The notes under the pieces are model-generated. The model saw only the letters and a list, made by a program, of their open reading frames with translations, was not told where the DNA came from and did not search any database. Shown here piece by piece: positions 62,241 to 64,000 of a stretch of DNA of 64,000 bases. The stretch spans positions 1-64,000 of the forward strand of contig CAXXIH010000006.1 of assembly GCA_963663365.2 (NCBI GenBank), read 5' to 3'. Source of the stretch: G963663365 sp963663365. GTDB taxonomy: Bacteria > Hinthialibacterota > Hinthialibacteria > Hinthialibacterales > G963663365. Made by a program: the position numbers and the translations under genes. The stretch's first letter is position 1, and each line of letters begins with the position of its first letter.

Positions 62241-62456
62241 ATGCGAGACTTGCGGAAGCCATCTTTGCTTGAACGCCTAATCCTAAATCGATCTTGTAAA
62301 ACTTATGTTCCATTGGATCGGCCTGTGCCTAGCCGTTTTCCATGGATTACGCGTAACCACCTGCGCCGGCACGGTTTCGAGCTTATTTTGGGTATTTCTT
62401 TTGCCCTTGCTCTGATTATTGTCTGCTGGCCGTTGGGGCGGTGTTTGTTTGGGTAG
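62241..62456 (+). CDS. possible small membrane protein
   Basis: 71 residues from the ATG at 62241. It has a basic N-terminal half and one hydrophobic helix at the end (FELILGISFALALIIVCWPL). There is no ribosome binding site and no homologue that I can recall. The membrane helix with flanking Arg residues makes it worth listing, but it may be chance. Confidence 0.3.
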   Translation: MRDLRKPSLLERLILNRSCKTYVPLDRPVPSRFPWITRNHLRRHGFELILGISFALALIIVCWPLGRCLFG

Positions 62457-62645
62457 TTCCTAAACAGCCGCCTCAATCTCATAGCCGGAGCCTGCCTGAT
62501 AATGGGTAGATTCGACCTCCTTTTCTCTTCGCTTTGGCAAGAGTCCGAAGCCTCTCTTTCCCCTGTGCTTTGCCCCTGTTTTGTAACCCTTTATTTTCAG
62601 TAGAGCCTATTTCAGACAAAAATCCTTACATTTGTCGTTTTTTTG

Positions 62646-62674
62646 TTGACAATAACGACAGAAGTCGTTATTTA
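62646..62674 (+). promoter_or_regulatory. promoter and palindromic operator of the BlaI/M56 genes
   Basis: The -35 element is TTGACA (62646-62651), with 17 bases before a weak -10 TATTTA (62669-62674). A perfect 9-bp inverted repeat, AATAACGAC-AGAA-GTCGTTATT (62651-62672), fills the spacer, where a bound repressor would block polymerase. BlaI/MecI proteins bind such dyads with a GAC/GTC core. Confidence 0.7.
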
Positions 62675-62740
62675 TATTTATCAGATTCGTTCTTCACACA
62701 AATCAATCGCTTTTGCAGGCTGGAAAGAGGTAGAGCAAAC

Positions 62741-63157
62741 ATGCAATCACGAGGACTGGATTTGCCCGCATCGGAACTGGAAGTGTTGCGCATCCTTTGG
62801 GAGCGGGGCCCCTCAACGGTAAGCGATGTACGGGAGCATCTTGCCGCCCAACGTAAAGCACCTATTGCGCATCCCACAGTAGCCACATTGATCCAACGTC
62901 TGGAAAAGAAGGGCTATGTCTCCCGGACCGGACAACGGGTGGGGAAGGCGTTTGTGTTTCAAGCCGCGCTCAAACCGGAACGAGCCCGCAAGTATCTCGT
63001 GCGGGAGTTTGTTTCACGCAATTTCGGGAATGATCCTTTTCCTGTTTTTTCATCCTTAATTGAAGCCGGCGATTTGAGCGCCGGGGAAATCGCACGTCTG
63101 CGGTCGATGCTCGATCAGCTCGAAGCATCTCAAGATTTGGAGGGAGATGATGCTTGA
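62741..63157 (+). CDS. BlaI/MecI/CopY-family transcriptional repressor
   Basis: 138 residues from the ATG at 62741, with AGAGGT upstream; the frame is open from 62534 but would lie across the promoter. The winged helix is clear (LPASELEVLRILWERGPSTV, HPTVATLIQRLEKKGYVSRT), followed by the dimerisation helix where BlaR1-type proteases cut. It would repress its own promoter through the dyad at 62651-62672. The stop overlaps the start of the M56 peptidase gene. Confidence 0.92.
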   Translation: MQSRGLDLPASELEVLRILWERGPSTVSDVREHLAAQRKAPIAHPTVATLIQRLEKKGYVSRTGQRVGKAFVFQAALKPERARKYLVREFVSRNFGNDPFPVFSSLIEAGDLSAGEIARLRSMLDQLEASQDLEGDDA

Positions 63158-64000
63158 AAATTATTTAAATCTATCCGATCTCTGGTGGCGTTGGTTGTGG
63201 TTATGTCTTCCCGGTGGAGTGCTGCTTTATTTCGCTGTGGAGATTGTGCAGCGTTACGGTAAGAAATTCCCGCCTTCGTTGCGGTATTGGTTGTTGATTG
63301 CGGTCCTGCTCAATTTTGTGATCCCTGCGCCGTGGCATCTGCAGGTGCCGGTGAAAACGCTGTGGTTATCAAGCGAAACGGTAACCGAGAGATTGGAGCC
63401 AGAGCCTTTTACGCAGCCTAAGCATACCGAACGCAAGGCAAATGAAACCGCGAATCGAAATACCATTGCGGCATCATGGCCGAATATAACAAGTGAGTAT
63501 GAATTTGCCGTTCCCGGACCTTTGGAATCTTCGGAACCTGGTACTGAAAGTAATCCCCGTACACAACAAACGGTTTTAGTGTGGCTCGGGAAATTAGAGA
63601 TTTCAGATTGGCTCTTTGGCGTGTTCGTGCTGGGGCTGCTCATGGTTTGTATTTCGCTCACGGCAAAAATCACGCGTCTTTTGTGGATTCACTTTCGCGC
63701 GCGAACGGACGAAGAACTCACTCGCCAGTGCGAGCGGTTGTGTGTGCGTATGGATTTGCGTATGCCCCGGATCTGGATCAGCGAATGCATTCCCGGTCCG
63801 GTGGCGGGCGGATTATTCACGCCGTATGTATTGATGCCCGCTTCGTATCGAAAACTGTCCTCTGAATCGCAGGAACTTCTGCTGCTGCACGAACTCGCGC
63901 ATCTCAAATTCCGCGATCCTTTGGTCAATTGGCTTCAGATTTTAATCGGTGTGCTGTGTTGGTGGAATCCCTGTGTTTACCGTTTGAATCATCTGATCCG
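63150..64000 (+). CDS. BlaR1-like M56 family membrane metallopeptidase, 3' end outside the window
   Basis: The first 283 residues are present. The start codon is ATG 63150 (or ATG 63147), with GGAGGG upstream, inside the end of the blaI-like gene. Hydrophobic helices (WLWLCLPGGVLLYFAVEIV, WLLIAVLLNFVIPAPW) surround a Pro-rich linker. The zinc site HELAH is seen in LLLLHELAHLKFRDPL, preceded by GPVAGGLFTPYVLMPASYRK, all typical of M56 sensors. In BlaR1/MecR1, ligand binding outside triggers cleavage of the repressor. The sensor domain, if any, lies beyond 64000, so the signal is unknown; a beta-lactam response is one option among several. Confidence 0.88.
   Translation, partial: MLENYLNLSDLWWRWLWLCLPGGVLLYFAVEIVQRYGKKFPPSLRYWLLIAVLLNFVIPAPWHLQVPVKTLWLSSETVTERLEPEPFTQPKHTERKANETANRNTIAASWPNITSEYEFAVPGPLESSEPGTESNPRTQQTVLVWLGKLEISDWLFGVFVLGLLMVCISLTAKITRLLWIHFRARTDEELTRQCERLCVRMDLRMPRIWISECIPGPVAGGLFTPYVLMPASYRKLSSESQELLLLHELAHLKFRDPLVNWLQILIGVLCWWNPCVYRLNHLI

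Overview
The window looks like chromosomal DNA from a diderm (Gram-negative-type) heterotroph with about 50% GC. An LpxH-type lipid A hydrolase, an outer-membrane porin-like barrel, a lipobox-bearing binding protein and many signal peptides indicate an outer membrane. The mix of carbohydrate-active secreted proteins (GxGYxYP-type protein, acetyl xylan esterase-like hydrolase, oligogalacturonate lyase-like propeller, BNR sialidase-like protein), long Thr/Pro 'ETPT' linkers, cohesin/dockerin-like modules, EutN/CcmL proteins and GspG-like tails recalls polysaccharide degraders of the PVC superphylum or candidate phyla such as Hydrogenedentota or Sumerlaeota. That placement is an inference; no rRNA is present to fix it.

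Layout. 1-2.8 kb: a frameshifted GxGYxYP gene and a convergent secreted esterase. 3-8.9 kb (+): two GT-C membrane glycosyltransferases, a promoter-to-terminator cassette that may encode an 85-nt small RNA, a small membrane protein, a TPR/HEAT protein and LpxH. 8.9-14.4 kb (-): a PL22-like propeller, a DUF5610 protein behind a sigma28-like promoter, RecG and a polysaccharide ABC permease. 14.6-18 kb (+): DUF309, metallophosphoesterase, STAS, SDR and a coupled hydrolase. 18-28.2 kb (-): a metallo-beta-lactamase-fold hydrolase, two overlapping TIM-barrel proteins, two cohesin-like secreted proteins (one with a dockerin inside its cohesin fold), a tRNA-Val/tRNA-Asp unit and recO with a coupled unknown gene. 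28.3-33.1 kb: a small Cys protein, hisH, acetyl-CoA synthetase with a histone-H1-like tail, and a WD40 protein ending in a half dockerin. 33.1-41.1 kb (-): an orphan DNA methyltransferase, a CPBP protease, a porin, two GT4 enzymes, a ComEA-like protein and a sugar-binding lipoprotein. 41.3-49.6 kb (+): membrane and secreted unknowns, aroC, a C_GCAxxG_C_C protein, a GNAT, three coupled BMC vertex proteins, hpt and a glycosyltransferase. 49.6-59.5 kb: an IS1634-type element between two 653-bp direct repeats, then two very large membrane glycosyltransferase-like proteins and a DUF697 protein. 59.6-64 kb (+): a sialidase-like protein, a sigma70-family factor and a BlaI/M56 peptidase pair with a clear operator.

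How the parts connect. Housekeeping genes (recG, recO, hisH, aroC, hpt, acs, tRNAs) are scattered among cell-surface and polymer-processing genes. The strongest unusual signals are: the 653-bp duplication around the IS element; the cohesin/dockerin proteins; the run of three EutN-like genes with no hexameric shell gene; two matching sigma28-like promoters at similar distances from their start codons; the promoter-hairpin-terminator cassette at 4.4 kb; and closing stems around both tRNAs.
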